From: Gammaproteobacteria bacterium
GTDB taxonomy: Bacteria > Pseudomonadota > Gammaproteobacteria > Steroidobacterales > Steroidobacteraceae
DNA: 6,083 bases
Reading direction: 5' to 3'
Assembly (NCBI GenBank): GCA_029857655.1
Contig: JAOUGR010000134.1
Span: 1-6,083, forward strand
Below the pieces are notes generated by a model that made no database searches, was not told the origin of the DNA, and was given only the letters and a program-made list of their open reading frames with translations. Shown here in pieces: positions 1-5,923 of the stretch; position 1 is the stretch's first letter, and each line of letters starts with the position of its first letter. The position numbers were made by a program, and so were the translations under genes.

Positions 1-29
1 GCGGACACGTAGATGTTAAGGTTAGCCAT
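1..29 (-). CDS. Start of an unidentified gene, cut by the window edge
   Basis: On the minus strand an ATG at 29-27 opens a frame reading MANLNIYVS and then Ala from an incomplete GCN codon, with no stop before the edge. A good Shine-Dalgarno motif (GGGGAG) sits 7 nt upstream of this ATG, inside the short gap after the cyclase stop codon. The spacing of 18 nt between that stop and this ATG suggests the gene is the next member of the cyclase transcription unit. Ten residues are too few to assign a family, so no function is proposed. The call rests only on the start codon, the ribosome binding site and the operon-like spacing. Confidence 0.5.
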
Positions 30-47
30 GCTCGCACTCCCCGTCAT

Positions 48-2315
48 TTATAGCGATTTAATGATCTCCCCAAGCTCCGGAGCGGCGCGCATCAGGTTCT
101 CCGGGTATCCGAGTTCCCGCGCGCGCCTTGCATGCGCGAGAGCCTTCGACACATCGCCGAGGCCAAGCTCGGCCAGCGCGACATAGTAATGCACGTAGTA
201 CTCGTCCTTCCCCACGGCTAGCGCAACCTCGACGCCACGGCGGGCGCGGTCTTTTTCGCCAAGCCGCGTCGCATAATACGCCGCCTGCGCCTGGTTGACG
301 GCATGCCGCGGATTCACGGCCAACTCGCCGTCCGCCAGTTCGAGCGCGCGCCGGTATGTCTGCGTGGCCTCGTCAATCCGTGAATCGAATAGCAGCGCAT
401 CGGCGAGATTCCCCCACAAACGGTGATCGGCTGGGGAAAACTCAATCGCCTTACGAAACATCTCTGCCGCCTCCCGATAGCGGCCGAGATAGTAATGCAC
501 GATCGCCGTACCGGAGTAACTGGCCCTACGTGGCTCCAGAGCCAGGGAGCGGGTGAAGGCGTCGGCCGCCTTTTCGAAATTGCCGATGAACAGGTAGGCG
601 AAGCCCAGATTGCTCAATGCATTTGGGTTGTCCGGAGCGAGGACGATGGCCCGCTCATATGCGGGGATGGCATCGCTGTAGCGGCCCTCAGAAAAGAGGA
701 AGTTGCCAAATGCAACATGCGCCGTGGGGTAGCGTGATTGCGCTTCGATCGCGCGCTGGAAGCTGCTCTCCGCCTCCGCCGCTTTTCCGCCAGCGACGAG
801 CGATTGAGCCAAACCGATCAGCGCATCGGCCGACCGCGGCACGAGCAGGATCGCATGCCGATAAGATGACTCCGACTCCGCCGCATGGCCAGTCGCGAGT
901 CGTAGTCTCCCGATGGCCATGTGGACCTCTTGCGCATCACTGTCGAGTGCTTCGGCATTGGCGCAGGCATCCTCGGCCGCCGCGACGTAGGCCGGGTCCT
1001 TTTCAAAGGCATAGCGTTCCACCTGCGTCTCGCAGAGCCCCGCCTGTGCGCGGGCAAAACCCGGCTGCTCCGTCAGCGCGCGCTCAAAGAGCTGTTCCGC
1101 CGCCTCAAGCGACTTCCTGCTTTTTGCCTGGCGCAGGTAGGCAAGGCCCTGCAGATAAAAGTCGTACGCCACGCCGCTGCCGCTGATTGTCCGCGGCCGG
1201 GTTTGTTCAGCACGTTTGCCCAGAACGAGTTCTAGCGCGGTGATCACCTGCGTAGCCATCTCGCTTTCGATCGAGAAAAAATCGACTGCCGGTGACTCGT
1301 ACGAATTAGACCAGCGGTTTGATCCACTGGCGCCTTCGACCAGTGACGCCGTTATCCGGATGCGATCCGCCTGCCGTTTGACGCTGCCTTCCACCACGTA
1401 GCGCACGCCTAGCCGGTTGGCAATCTCGGCGACGCCCAGATTCTTGTCTTTGAACGCGAAGGCGGATGTCCTTGCCGCAACCCGTAGCTCGGGGATCTTC
1501 GTCAGGCGATTCGCAAGCTCTTCGGAAAGGCCGTCACCCAAATAGTCGTTGCGCGGATCGCCGCTCATGTTCACGAATGGCAGGACCGCGATCGAACTTG
1601 GTTCAGGTGCCCTGTCCAATGATGCCAGCAGGCCGCCGAGGCGCTCCCCGGTGTCCGGCTGAAGCAGTTCGCGGCCGAGCAGACCCAGCGCGACGGCAAT
1701 GGCAAGCGCCGCAATGCCGGCCGCCACACGGCGCACCCTGCGAGAGGCGACACGCGCCAAGATTCCCGCCATCCGCCCGGCGATTCCCGGGGCTTCGGGG
1801 GGCAGCACCTCGAATGTCCTGACGGGCTCCGCGATATTCTTGACCTGGCGCGTGCCCGCGGCAATGAATCTTGCGGGGACCTTGAGGTGGACCTGATCGT
1901 AGACCGGCCCGGAAATCAGCACACCACCCGGTCTGGCAAGTGACTGCAGTCGCGCGGCTACGTTTACCGTATCTCCGAAAGCGACACCGCTATCCTTGAT
2001 GACATCGCCAAGATTCACACCAATTCGCAACTGCATGCGCTGTACCGCTGACAGGGGTGCGTTTTCACGCTCCAGGCGTAGCTGGATCGCCAGTGCGCAC
2101 CGCACCGCGTTCACGGCACTCGGGAACTCCGCCATCAGGCTGTCGCCGACGCTGCCGAATTCGCGGCCGTCAAACTCACTGACCAGTTCATCGAAGATGG
2201 CGCGGCGAATCTTGAGAGCGGCGAGCGTGCCTTCTTCGTCGGCACCCATCAGCCGGCTGTACTCGACGACGTCTGCCGCCAGGATGGCGGCAATTTTTCG
2301 ACTGTCCTTGAGCAT
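48..2315 (-). CDS. Class III adenylate/guanylate cyclase with TM helix, TolB-like domain and TPR repeats
   Basis: This 755-aa protein has a class III nucleotidyl cyclase domain at about residues 6-172. Metal-binding Asp15 (AILAADVVEYSRLM) and Asp58 (SVGDSLMAEF) are present, as are transition-state Asn118 and Arg122 (GDTVNVAARLQ). The two classical purine-recognition positions are Gly54 and Val111 instead of Lys and Asp, so substrate and activity are uncertain. A basic stretch (SRRVRR) precedes one hydrophobic helix at about 197-214. Residues about 240-345 (SIAVLPFVNMSGDP, DGLSEELANRL, YVVEGSVKR) match the TolB-like region often found in such cyclases. From about 385 to 735 the protein is a series of TPR repeats. 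By the positive-inside rule the cyclase is cytoplasmic and the TolB/TPR part periplasmic, which would suit an envelope sensor making a cyclic nucleotide. The start ATG has a short AGGG four nt upstream. The gene lies 42 nt downstream of tRNA-Arg on the same strand. Confidence 0.9.
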   Translation of the reverse strand: MLKDSRKIAAILAADVVEYSRLMGADEEGTLAALKIRRAIFDELVSEFDGREFGSVGDSLMAEFPSAVNAVRCALAIQLRLERENAPLSAVQRMQLRIGVNLGDVIKDSGVAFGDTVNVAARLQSLARPGGVLISGPVYDQVHLKVPARFIAAGTRQVKNIAEPVRTFEVLPPEAPGIAGRMAGILARVASRRVRRVAAGIAALAIAVALGLLGRELLQPDTGERLGGLLASLDRAPEPSSIAVLPFVNMSGDPRNDYLGDGLSEELANRLTKIPELRVAARTSAFAFKDKNLGVAEIANRLGVRYVVEGSVKRQADRIRITASLVEGASGSNRWSNSYESPAVDFFSIESEMATQVITALELVLGKRAEQTRPRTISGSGVAYDFYLQGLAYLRQAKSRKSLEAAEQLFERALTEQPGFARAQAGLCETQVERYAFEKDPAYVAAAEDACANAEALDSDAQEVHMAIGRLRLATGHAAESESSYRHAILLVPRSADALIGLAQSLVAGGKAAEAESSFQRAIEAQSRYPTAHVAFGNFLFSEGRYSDAIPAYERAIVLAPDNPNALSNLGFAYLFIGNFEKAADAFTRSLALEPRRASYSGTAIVHYYLGRYREAAEMFRKAIEFSPADHRLWGNLADALLFDSRIDEATQTYRRALELADGELAVNPRHAVNQAQAAYYATRLGEKDRARRGVEVALAVGKDEYYVHYYVALAELGLGDVSKALAHARRARELGYPENLMRAAPELGEIIKSL

Positions 2316-2337
2316 GGCGCCCTGCGTTCCCCGGCCG

Positions 2338-2343
2338 AGTATA
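2338..2343 (-). promoter_or_regulatory. Possible -10 element for the cyclase gene
   Basis: Read on the minus strand this is TATACT, a five-of-six match to the sigma-70 -10 hexamer, lying 22 nt before the cyclase ATG. It would give a very short leader. No convincing -35 hexamer is found at 16-18 nt upstream, a region that falls within the end of tRNA-Arg. The gene may instead be read from the tRNA promoter, since no terminator is visible between tRNA-Arg and the cyclase. Confidence 0.3.
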
Positions 2344-2357
2344 GGCCGACGGGAAGC

Positions 2358-2433
2358 TGGCGCCCCGGGCCGGAGTCGAACCGGCGACCTGCCGCTTAGG
2401 AGGCGGCCGCTCTATCCACTGAGCTACCGGGGC
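2358..2433 (-). tRNA. tRNA-Arg(CCT)
   Basis: On the minus strand the sequence folds into a complete 76-nt cloverleaf. The seven-base acceptor GCCCCGG pairs with CCGGGGC. The D arm is GCTC/GAGC, with an A after GG in the D loop, an arginine identity feature. The anticodon stem GCCGC/GCGGC encloses loop CTCCTAA with anticodon CCT at 2400-2398. The T arm is GCCGG/CCGGC with loop TTCGACT. The discriminator is G and CCA is encoded in the genome. It reads AGG codons. It lies 157 nt downstream of tRNA-Ala on the same strand and has no strong promoter of its own, so the two may share a transcript. tRNA-Arg(CCT) genes are common integration sites, but I see no integrase and no second copy of the 3' end. 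Confidence 0.97.
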
Positions 2434-2456
2434 GAATCCGGCGCAATGTTACCCGA

Positions 2457-2480
2457 GGACCGGCGTGATCGGGCCGGTCC
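2457..2480. repeat. GC-rich hairpin upstream of tRNA-Arg
   Basis: GGACCGGC at 2457-2464 is the exact inverted complement of GCCGGTCC at 2473-2480, with an 8-nt loop. In a tRNA-Ala to tRNA-Arg precursor this would form an 8-bp stem about 24 nt before the mature tRNA-Arg 5' end. No T tract follows on either strand, so it does not look like an intrinsic terminator. It could be a processing or stability structure, or simply a chance product of high GC. Confidence 0.4.
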
Positions 2481-2525
2481 CGGGATCGCCAGAACTGGGG
2501 TATAGCGACTGGTCGCCGGCTGCCG

Positions 2526-2537
2526 CCGCCATGGCGG
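2526..2537. repeat. Perfect 12-bp palindrome between two tRNA genes
   Basis: CCGCCATGGCGG is a perfect palindrome in the 157-nt spacer between tRNA-Ala and tRNA-Arg, embedded in GCC-rich sequence. It could be an operator-like site, but there is no nearby promoter to tie it to, and such palindromes arise easily in GC-rich DNA. The rest of the spacer holds no credible gene. Confidence 0.3.
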
Positions 2538-2590
2538 GGGCCGCTTCGACCGGCTCTGGCGCATCCATGTGGCGGCCAATCGGGGGAATT

Positions 2591-2666
2591 TGGTGGAGCG
2601 GAAGGGGATCGAACCCTCGACCTCTGCATTGCGAACGCAGCGCTCTCCCAGCTGAGCTACCGCCCC
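2591..2666 (-). tRNA. tRNA-Ala(CGC)
   Basis: On the minus strand this forms a 76-nt cloverleaf. Acceptor GGGGCGG pairs with CCGCTCC and contains the G3:U70 wobble pair, the main identity element for alanyl-tRNA synthetase. The D arm is GCTC/GAGC. The anticodon stem is CTGCG/TGCAG with loop TTCGCAA, giving anticodon CGC at 2633-2631. The T loop is TTCGATC, the discriminator is A, and CCA is encoded. It reads GCG codons. It is transcribed away from the acetyltransferase gene and has a good promoter candidate immediately upstream. Confidence 0.97.
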
Positions 2667-2681
2667 ACGACGAGGGCCGGG

Positions 2682-2710
2682 ATTGTAAAGACCCGGTGCC
2701 CCAGCAGCAA
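2682..2710 (-). promoter_or_regulatory. Promoter of tRNA-Ala (and probably tRNA-Arg)
   Basis: On the minus strand TTGCTG (2710-2705) and TACAAT (2687-2682) are separated by exactly 17 nt. The -10 matches consensus at five of six positions and the -35 at three of six. The -10 is followed by a C/G-rich discriminator (CCCGGCCC), typical of stable-RNA promoters under stringent control. The mature tRNA starts 15 nt after the -10 hexamer. The layout closely resembles the promoter proposed for tRNA-Ser. Confidence 0.6.
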
Positions 2711-2767
2711 GCAAACCTGCCGGCGCCGGAGACTCGCGTGTGCGCTTCGTGTAAGTTTGCCGTAATC

Positions 2768-3235
2768 ATGAGGATTCGCGACGCCACCCTGGCCGACCTG
2801 GAATTCATTGCCAGCGCCAATCACGCACTGGCCCTGGAGACTGAAGGCCAGGTGCTGGATCCGGAACTCTTGCGTCCGGGCGTACGCGCCGTGTTCGAGG
2901 ACCCGGCGCGCGGCCGTTACTACCTCGCGGAGGTGGACGGCAGGCTGGTCGGCCAGCTGATGACAACCTATGAGTGGAGCGACTGGCGCAATGGTGTGTT
3001 CCTCTGGATCCAGTCGGTCTATGTGATGCCGGAATTCCGTGGCTCGGGTGTGTTCCGGTCCCTGTTTGCGCACCTGGAGGCACTCGCCCGTGCTGATTCG
3101 CGTATTTGCGGGATCCGCCTGTACGTCGATCGCGGCAACGAGCGGGCGCAGGAAGTGTATGGTCGTCTCGGCATGCATCGCTCGAACTACAGCGTCATGG
3201 AATCGGTCTTTCGTGGCCCCCAATCCCATGGCTGA
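2768..3235 (+). CDS. GNAT-family N-acetyltransferase
   Basis: This 155-aa protein is of typical single-domain GNAT length and would transfer the acetyl group of acetyl-CoA to an amine. The target is unknown. The N-terminus MRIRDATLADLEFI is the usual GNAT beta1/alpha1 opening, which is why the ATG at 2768 is preferred although the frame stays open upstream across the antisense of tRNA-Ala. The acetyl-CoA motif A covers about residues 82-103 (SVYVMPEFRGSGVFRSLF), with the pyrophosphate loop RGSGVF at 91-96. The usual last Gly of RxxGxG is Phe, which I recall as common in the RxxGVFRxL type of GNAT. Motif B-like residues Asn124 and Tyr131 (LYVDRGNERAQEVYGRLGM) follow. No clear Shine-Dalgarno motif precedes the ATG. 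The peroxiredoxin gene follows after 11 nt. Confidence 0.88.
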   Translation: MRIRDATLADLEFIASANHALALETEGQVLDPELLRPGVRAVFEDPARGRYYLAEVDGRLVGQLMTTYEWSDWRNGVFLWIQSVYVMPEFRGSGVFRSLFAHLEALARADSRICGIRLYVDRGNERAQEVYGRLGMHRSNYSVMESVFRGPQSHG

Positions 3236-3246
3236 GGTCGGCTGAC

Positions 3247-3711
3247 ATGCTGGCGATCGGCAAGCTCGCACCGGATTTCGCGTTGCCTGACCAGGATGGC
3301 CGTGAGCAGCGACTGTCCCGGCTAATCGATGACCAGCCGCTGATCGTCTATTTCTACCCCGCCGATTTCACGCCGGGCTGCACCGCGGAAGCATGTGATA
3401 TCCGCGACCTTCACACGCAGATCCTTTCCGCCGGCCTGCGCGTGGTCGGCGTCAGTCCGCAACCACCTGAGAGTCACCGGCGATTCAGGGATCAGCACGG
3501 GCTTCCGTTTACGCTGCTCTCGGACGTCGCCAAGGTCGCAATCAAGGCATTCGATGTCGACGGGCCTTTCGGCATCGGCGTACGGCGCGCGACATTCCTG
3601 TTGGATGCGAAAAGAAAGATTATCGACGCGGTGCAGGCCGACCTGCGTATCAGCCGTCACCAGGATTTCATCCAGCGGGCGATTGCCGCTAGGGAAAGTC
3701 GAAGCGCGTGA
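3247..3711 (+). CDS. bcp: Thioredoxin-dependent thiol peroxidase, PrxQ/BCP type
   Basis: This 154-aa protein has the length of E. coli BCP. It reduces hydrogen peroxide and organic peroxides, with thioredoxin as the usual reductant, in the cytoplasm; no signal peptide is seen. The active site is YPADFTPGCTAEAC, with peroxidatic Cys45 and resolving Cys50 spaced five residues apart as in the atypical two-Cys PrxQ group. Supporting residues are Thr42 and Arg114 (GVRRATFLLD). The start ATG is fixed by GAGGT at 3234-3238, 8 nt upstream, which overlaps the acetyltransferase stop codon, so the two genes are probably co-translated. The last 23 nt overlap the 3' end of the opposing phosphatase gene, leaving no room for a conventional terminator between them. 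Confidence 0.93.
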   Translation: MLAIGKLAPDFALPDQDGREQRLSRLIDDQPLIVYFYPADFTPGCTAEACDIRDLHTQILSAGLRVVGVSPQPPESHRRFRDQHGLPFTLLSDVAKVAIKAFDVDGPFGIGVRRATFLLDAKRKIIDAVQADLRISRHQDFIQRAIAARESRSA

Positions 3712-4249
3712 CCGCGGCCCGGCTGAATCGCGGCAATGCGATCACGTAGACGACTCCGTACTCGGTCTCTTGCATCGCCGGCACTTTGTTGCCGGAAAGC
3801 TTCTCGACGATTCCCGGCACAGTATTCGAGTGACCGACGATCAGTACGCGCCCGCCCCGATATTCATCACGGGCACGTTTGGCGACCAGCGCCGTGTCGG
3901 CTGCCGGCACGACGATGACCGGTACGCCCAGACGGTTCGCAAGCGGGCGCACCGTGTCCTGCGCGCGGCGGAATTCGCTCACGAAGATGGCCTGGATGCG
4001 GAATTCCGCCGGGGTCTGGCCGAGCATTTGCGCCAGCGTTTCCGCCCTTGCTTCACCCGCCGGTGAGAGCGGCGGATCGTCCGCGGGGAGCGTCGACTTC
4101 TCGGCATGACGCATCACGATGATTGTCGTGGTTGAGGCGGAAGCCAGCAGCCAGGTCGCGAGCGCGATGACTATCGCCGCAGCCAGCCCCGCCAGCCACA
4201 CCGGGGCAAACAACGGACGCCGCCGCAGACTCGCGTATTCCTTGCGCAC
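3689..4249 (-). CDS. Membrane-anchored histidine phosphatase family protein
   Basis: This 186-aa protein of the phosphoglycerate mutase/SixA superfamily forms a phosphohistidine intermediate. The catalytic motif is RHAEKS, with Arg47 and His48. Arg95 (SEFRRAQDT) and the second His140 (IVGHSNT) complete the expected set. A basic N-terminus (RKEYASLRRR) leads into a hydrophobic segment at about 17-37, ending LLASAS. This is either an uncleaved anchor or a signal peptide cut near the AxA, so the domain is likely periplasmic. The substrate is unknown. It starts at GTG (4249-4247); no in-frame ATG lies upstream, and GGGAG lies 13 nt before it, rather far. It follows the decarboxylase stop by 20 nt, so the two are probably co-transcribed. 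Its 3' end overlaps the peroxiredoxin gene. Confidence 0.87.
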   Translation of the reverse strand: MRKEYASLRRRPLFAPVWLAGLAAAIVIALATWLLASASTTTIIVMRHAEKSTLPADDPPLSPAGEARAETLAQMLGQTPAEFRIQAIFVSEFRRAQDTVRPLANRLGVPVIVVPAADTALVAKRARDEYRGGRVLIVGHSNTVPGIVEKLSGNKVPAMQETEYGVVYVIALPRFSRAAVTRFDFP

Positions 4250-4269
4250 GGGAACGATGATACTCCCGA

Positions 4270-5700
4270 CTAAATGAGAATGCGGCCCTGCTCCTCGATC
4301 GCCTGCAGCGTCGTCCGCACGTCATCCCAGGTCGTCTGGTGCGACATGATGCAAAGTCGCAGCGAGTAAACGCCGCGCAGCCTTGTGGACGACAGCATTG
4401 CGACGCCCGAGGCGATGACGCCCGCCTGGACCTGCTCGTTGATCTGATCAAGTCTGGCTGCGGGCAACTGAGGATCCGGCGAGCGGACGCGAAAACACAC
4501 GATGCCAAGTGACGGCGGGCTCAGGAGTTCGAGGCTGCTGGATTTCCGGACGTAGTCGCCCGCCCGATCGGCCAGTTCCATGCCCTGCGCGATTGCCTCG
4601 CGGAAAGCCGCAACGCCGAATGTCTGAACGGACATCCAGACCTTGAGTGCGCGGAATGATCGCGTCAGCTGCAGTCCGCGGTCGGAAAAATTTACCTGCT
4701 GCATGCCGAGACGCGTGTCCTGCAGGTACTCCGGCTGGACGCTGAACGCCTGCTCGAGTTTGGCGACATCGCGGACCATCACGCAACCCGCTTCGAATGG
4801 CTGGAACAGCCATTTGTGCGCATCGAGACTGATAGAGTCCGCCAGGTCCATGCCATTCAGCAGGGCCTTGCCGCGCTCGCAGAGCATGGCGAATCCGCCA
4901 TAAGCAGCGTCCACATGCAGCCAGATTCGCTCGCGTGCACAAAGCTCCGCGAGTTCCGTCAATGGGTCGATGGCGCCGGTATTGGTTGTGCCTGCATTGG
5001 CACAAACGGCGATCGGCGTGAAACCCAGGGCTCGTGCCTCCGCGAGGGCGCGATTCAGTTCAGGAACCGGGATCCTGAATTCGTCGTCTGAAGCAATCTT
5101 GACGATGCCGTCCGGCCTCACGCCGATGATGCGGGCCGCGCGCTCGAGCGCACTGTGGCTCTGGTCGCTCATGAAGACCGCGGGTTGCGCGGGCGCGCCG
5201 TGATGCTCGCGTGCGGCCACGAGCGCATCGAGGATTGCCGCTGAACCTCCGGAAGTAAAGAGGCCGCCGGCGGAATCGGGATAGCCGATCCATTGGCGGA
5301 ACCAGTCGATCACCACCAGTTCGAGTTGGCTCGGGCCGCCCGATCCCAGCCAGGTGCCCTGAAATACGTTGAACCCGGCCGCAAGGTAGTCCGCGACCAC
5401 GCCCGGCCAGGTCGGTGCCGATGGAACGAACGCGAAGAATCGGGGATGATCCACGCGCGCGGCGATTGGCAGCACGTCGCGCACGGCACGCTCCAGCACC
5501 GCCAGTGCCGGCTGCCCTGCTTCCGGGGGCGGTTCCCGAAGCAAGGGTTCCAAGGTCGTGCGCGGCGCGCCGCGCCAGGGTATCTCGTCCCGCAGGCCCT
5601 CGATGCGCGCGACGATCAGGTCCGTCGCGCGCTGTGCAAGTTCCTGCATCGCCCCGGCGGGCATGCTGAGGCTTGGGGTCTTGTCGTCGATCTTCTTCAT
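4270..5700 (-). CDS. Group II PLP-dependent decarboxylase (aromatic-L-amino-acid decarboxylase family)
   Basis: This 476-aa protein is full length for the family (about 480). Key features in order are HPRFFAFVP (85-93), GLFTSGGSAA (146-155), His182 (SDQSHSALERA) that stacks on the cofactor, ANAGTTNTG (234-242), Asp264 (HVDAAYGG) that binds the pyridine nitrogen, and the Schiff-base Lys296 (SLDAHKWLFQPFEAGC). The family converts L-amino acids, often aromatic ones, to amines and CO2 in the cytoplasm; the true substrate is not readable. Alignment by eye back from SFRALKVW places Phe338 where animal decarboxylases have the catalytic-loop Tyr, so aldehyde-synthase chemistry is possible. The ATG at 5700 lies only 4 nt from the tRNA-Ser CCA with no Shine-Dalgarno; Met13 and Met18 are alternative starts. 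The histidine phosphatase gene follows after 20 nt. Confidence 0.92.
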   Translation of the reverse strand: MKKIDDKTPSLSMPAGAMQELAQRATDLIVARIEGLRDEIPWRGAPRTTLEPLLREPPPEAGQPALAVLERAVRDVLPIAARVDHPRFFAFVPSAPTWPGVVADYLAAGFNVFQGTWLGSGGPSQLELVVIDWFRQWIGYPDSAGGLFTSGGSAAILDALVAAREHHGAPAQPAVFMSDQSHSALERAARIIGVRPDGIVKIASDDEFRIPVPELNRALAEARALGFTPIAVCANAGTTNTGAIDPLTELAELCARERIWLHVDAAYGGFAMLCERGKALLNGMDLADSISLDAHKWLFQPFEAGCVMVRDVAKLEQAFSVQPEYLQDTRLGMQQVNFSDRGLQLTRSFRALKVWMSVQTFGVAAFREAIAQGMELADRAGDYVRKSSSLELLSPPSLGIVCFRVRSPDPQLPAARLDQINEQVQAGVIASGVAMLSSTRLRGVYSLRLCIMSHQTTWDDVRTTLQAIEEQGRILI

Positions 5701-5704
5701 GATT

Positions 5705-5794
5705 TGGCGGAGAGGGTGAGATTCGAACTCACGAGCCCCGTGAGGAGCTGCCGGTTTTCAAGACCGGTGCATTCAACCGCTCTGCCACCTCTCC
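5705..5794 (-). tRNA. tRNA-Ser(TGA)
   Basis: On the minus strand this is a 90-nt class II tRNA with a long variable arm. Acceptor GGAGAGG pairs with CCTCTCC. Anticodon stem CCGGT/ACCGG encloses loop CTTGAAA, giving anticodon TGA at 5760-5758. The variable arm contains the GC-rich stem expected for serine tRNAs. The T arm is GTGAG/CTCAC with loop TTCGAAT. The discriminator is G and CCA is encoded. It reads UCA and related UCN codons. The CCA end lies 4 nt from the decarboxylase ATG, so the tRNA is almost certainly the 5' part of a joint transcript. The divergent neighbour is the yccA-like gene. Confidence 0.97.
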
Positions 5795-5816
5795 GGTGGA
5801 TTCCGGTGCGGCAGGG

Positions 5817-5845
5817 ATTGTCGGCTGCGACGCGGGCGCCTGCAA
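5817..5845 (-). promoter_or_regulatory. Promoter of tRNA-Ser and the downstream decarboxylase
   Basis: On the minus strand TTGCAG (5845-5840) and GACAAT (5822-5817) are separated by exactly 17 nt. The hexamers match consensus at three and four of six positions. The -10 is followed by CCCTGCCG, a GC-rich discriminator like that of the tRNA-Ala promoter. The mature tRNA begins 22 nt beyond the -10, leaving a leader of about 15 nt for processing. Since nothing resembling a promoter fits between tRNA-Ser and the decarboxylase, this element probably drives all three genes. Confidence 0.5.
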
Positions 5846-5878
5846 GTCGCGCCGCGTCATTTGCGGAACTCCATTCGC

Positions 5879-5884
5879 TATACT
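5879..5884 (+). promoter_or_regulatory. Likely -10 element of the yccA-like gene
   Basis: TATACT matches the sigma-70 -10 consensus at five of six positions and lies 39 nt before the ATG. This places the transcription start near 5891 and gives a leader of about 33 nt containing the ribosome binding site. The -35 region is poor at every normal spacing (GTCATT at 17 nt), so the promoter may be weak or depend on an activator. Confidence 0.45.
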
Positions 5885-5910
5885 GTGTCGCAGTCACTGA
5901 ATCCTGTACC

Positions 5911-5915
5911 GGAGG
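5911..5915 (+). promoter_or_regulatory. Ribosome binding site of the yccA-like gene
   Basis: GGAGG lies 8 nt upstream of the ATG at 5924. This is near-ideal Shine-Dalgarno sequence and spacing, and it decides the start of a gene of which only the first 53 codons are inside the window. Confidence 0.85.
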
Positions 5916-5923
5916 CCCAACAG

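Noticed and set aside
617..1186. Plus-strand open frame of 189 codons opposite the TPR region
   Set aside because: The translation is Pro/Arg/His-rich, typical of an antisense frame in GC-rich DNA, and the opposite strand encodes clear TPR repeats.
2358..2433. tRNA-Arg(CCT) as an integration site of a mobile element
   Set aside because: No integrase gene and no second copy of the tRNA 3' end are found in the window.
1996..2505. Plus-strand open frame of 169 codons
   Set aside because: It runs antisense to the conserved cyclase domain and then through tRNA-Arg, with low-complexity Arg/Ser-rich translation and no family features.
2396..2714. Open frames across tRNA-Ala and tRNA-Arg, with strings such as AVAQLGERCVRNAEVEG and GRGSNPRPLHCERSALP
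   Set aside because: These are the familiar false proteins produced by translating tRNA genes on either strand. The tRNA folds explain the sequence completely.
2465..2767. Upstream extension of the acetyltransferase frame
   Set aside because: The extension is antisense to tRNA-Ala. The family's conserved N-terminus begins at the ATG at 2768.
2657..3271. Minus-strand open frame of 204 codons
   Set aside because: It is antisense to the acetyltransferase, whose GNAT motifs are evident, and has no recognisable motifs or ribosome binding site.
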